From Datnioides undecimradiatus (Eukaryota > Chordata > Actinopteri > Lobotiformes > Datnioididae), in NCBI GenBank assembly GCA_008933995.1, contig WARS01000137.1, positions 256,501 to 320,500 of the forward strand: a stretch of DNA of 64,000 nt. Reading direction: 5' to 3'. A program made the position numbers and the translations under genes. Below the pieces are notes generated by a model, which did not search any database, was not told the DNA's origin, and worked only from the letters and a program-made list of their open reading frames with translations. The first letter of the stretch is position 1. Each line of letters begins with the position of its first letter. Below, piece after piece: positions 62,285 through 64,000 of the stretch.

Positions 62285-62335
<51 letters not shown>
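62281..62335. repeat. (GT)n microsatellite
   Basis: GT run of about 55 bases with one TT interruption. Confidence 0.98.
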
Positions 62336-62336
<1 letters not shown>

Positions 62337-62472
62337 TCAGTACAACAGTGTAAGTGTCTGTTTAAGGGGCTCAGACTCGGTTTTTGGGTGAAGGTTTAGG
62401 TGTAGGTCATGCATTCAGTCGGGATGGTTCAGGTTTAAGATCCAGGGCTGAGAAATGCTTTAGTGTATGTGT

Positions 62473-62476
<4 letters not shown>

Positions 62477-62521
<45 letters not shown>
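62477..62521. repeat. (GT)n microsatellite
   Basis: Pure GT run of about 45 bases. Confidence 0.98.
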
Positions 62522-62647
62522 CTGGCCACTTTTGAGGACACGCTTCAGATCACAGTCCAGTTCATTTGGGGACACAAACTGCAAAAAAGCAGTTTTTGTT
62601 TCAGGTTCGTCTGCAGGGACTCAGTCTATGTAATGTCCCCTAAAGTG

Positions 62648-62685
62648 GTGTGTGTGTGCGTGTGTGTGCGTGTGTGTGTGTGTAT
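62648..62685. repeat. Interrupted (GT)n microsatellite
   Basis: GT run with two GC interruptions. Confidence 0.95.
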
Positions 62686-63570
62686 CAGAGCGTGAGAAGG
62701 ACAGAGAGCCGTGCAGGAGGCTAAGATAGTAACCATGGTAACGCAGGCGCAGCAGCCATTGTCTGAAAGCTGCGATGGTTTGAAGGTTAAAAGCAAATTG
62801 AGGCCAAACATTCAGCGTTTATGTGTCGACTGCACAGGAAACGAAACGGAAATGATCCGATTTATGGATCCACAGTAACACGCTGAGTCCCAGCAGCAGC
62901 ATGTTAAAGAAGGAGCATGTTCACTGTTTTCAGGATGCTTTAATTTAAAAAATATAACTTAATTAGAGCAAACGGACCCCAAAAATAATGATCCTGACTC
63001 AGTTTTGACGCCATATTTAAGGTTTTCTTTCATTTACTTATTCATTTATCAATGCTTGTGTTTTTAAATGCATCATCCTCATGTTTGATCTTTATGATTC
63101 ATTAACTTTTTAATAAACTTAATAAACTGAGTTTTAGCTCAGTAGCCAGGTGGGCTCCTCAGGGTTTAATATTCATGCATGTGCACCCAGTTCAATATGA
63201 AAGTAGTGAAACATAAAAGAATATTTCATTTAGCCAAACACACTAAATTAAAGAGTTCAGTCATAAACCAAATGAATTCACTTTCCTTGTTTTCGTCCAA
63301 ATAACGTCCACCTCAGAGGAGCGGAGGACGTGGACGGTCAGTGAACACAGAGGAGGCTCTGCACCGAGCGTCTCGCTGTGCTTCCCCGCTGCGCCACTCG
63401 GTGGCAGTAACACGTCGCTGCAGCAGCAGCAGCTGCTCCCCCGCAGACTTCTGCCTAGCAACAAACAGAAGGCCGGACCCTCCCGTGCAATTTGTCACCG
63501 AGTCATTAGCGTGCAATAAAATGAGCGGCCCAGCTGCACATCCCTGCACACTGCACCCGCCCCGTGGACG

Positions 63571-63572
<2 letters not shown>

Positions 63573-63613
<41 letters not shown>
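63573..63613. repeat. (GT)n microsatellite
   Basis: Pure GT run of about 41 bases. Confidence 0.98.
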
Positions 63614-63614
<1 letters not shown>

Positions 63615-64000
63615 GGCTCGTTGTGGCTGGTGTGTGTCAGTTCTGCGCTCGCTGCAGATCGATTCATGTCAAGGTTTCGCTGCTTTTTCTGTTCAAATGG
63701 AAATTGCTGCAGCTTTTTAACATGATTTGCTGATGGACCGACCCCACCCCTCCGCCCACCCCAGCCCCGACCAACAACAACAACAACACAACAAACAAAG
63801 CACCAGTTAAAGGTTAAATGCAGTATAATAATGTAAATATATACATGTGCATAGGAAAGTGGGACGACGCCACACACACCAACATGTGGTAGAGATATGA
63901 TGGCAGGCTGCAGCTGATGGTGTGGACTGTTAAAATCCATTTAAGCCACAGAAATGTGTATAAAAACATGTTTTCATGCAGCTTCGCCGTGTGAAGCTCA

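Larger units (their letters stand above)
61713..64000. other. Downstream intron of the hhla1-like gene, next exon not found
   Basis: No phase 1 exon with good splice sites was seen. Several AG/GT-bounded candidates (for example 62605 onward) hit stops at once. Four GT tracts occupy much of the segment. Confidence 0.5.

Overview
This is nuclear DNA from a ray-finned fish. Evidence: genes split into short exons with GT-AG introns, many long (GT)n/(CA)n microsatellites, a relic of a hAT DNA transposon, a SINE-like relic, and coding exons that read as teleost versions of vertebrate genes. A spiny-rayed (percomorph) teleost seems likely from the general look, but this is an impression. There is one assembly gap (395 Ns, 5588-5982). 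I see no bacterial, viral or CRISPR content and no new multi-gene system.

Layout. (1) 1-31323: no coding exon that I can recognise. It lies directly upstream of exon 2 of kcnq3 and holds repeats, microsatellites and transposon relics. It is most simply the 3' part of the very long first intron of kcnq3, because exon 1 (N-terminus and start of S1) is absent from the window. (2) 31324-44382: exons 2 to 15 of kcnq3, encoding the M-current potassium channel subunit Kv7.3. All 14 exons join in phase and give about 739 residues, from S1 to the stop codon. (3) 44383 to about 52580: a probable very long 3' UTR ending at an AATAAA with a GT-rich downstream element. (4) About 53950-61712: the 5' and middle part of a second plus-strand gene, encoding a secreted, heavily N-glycosylated protein with a Thr-rich mucin-like segment. 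Its place just downstream of kcnq3 on the same strand suggests hhla1, which follows KCNQ3 in human. It continues past the window or in 61713-64000, where I could not find the next exon.

The two genes are tandem neighbours, probably by conserved synteny; nothing in the sequence says they work together. Kv7.3 normally pairs with Kv7.2 to form the low-threshold, non-inactivating M-channel at the axon initial segment. The ankyrin-G anchor motif, calmodulin-binding helices and assembly helices are all present.

Most notable points: Thr instead of the mammalian Ala in the Kv7.3 pore helix; a lengthened pore turret; two short kcnq3 introns that are stop-free and a multiple of three; a run of hhla1-like internal exons that are all phase 1-1; a (GT)n tract serving as the polypyrimidine region of an hhla1-like acceptor; an exactly duplicated 109-bp segment; and a perfect hairpin with two opposed TGACGTGG boxes near the left end.
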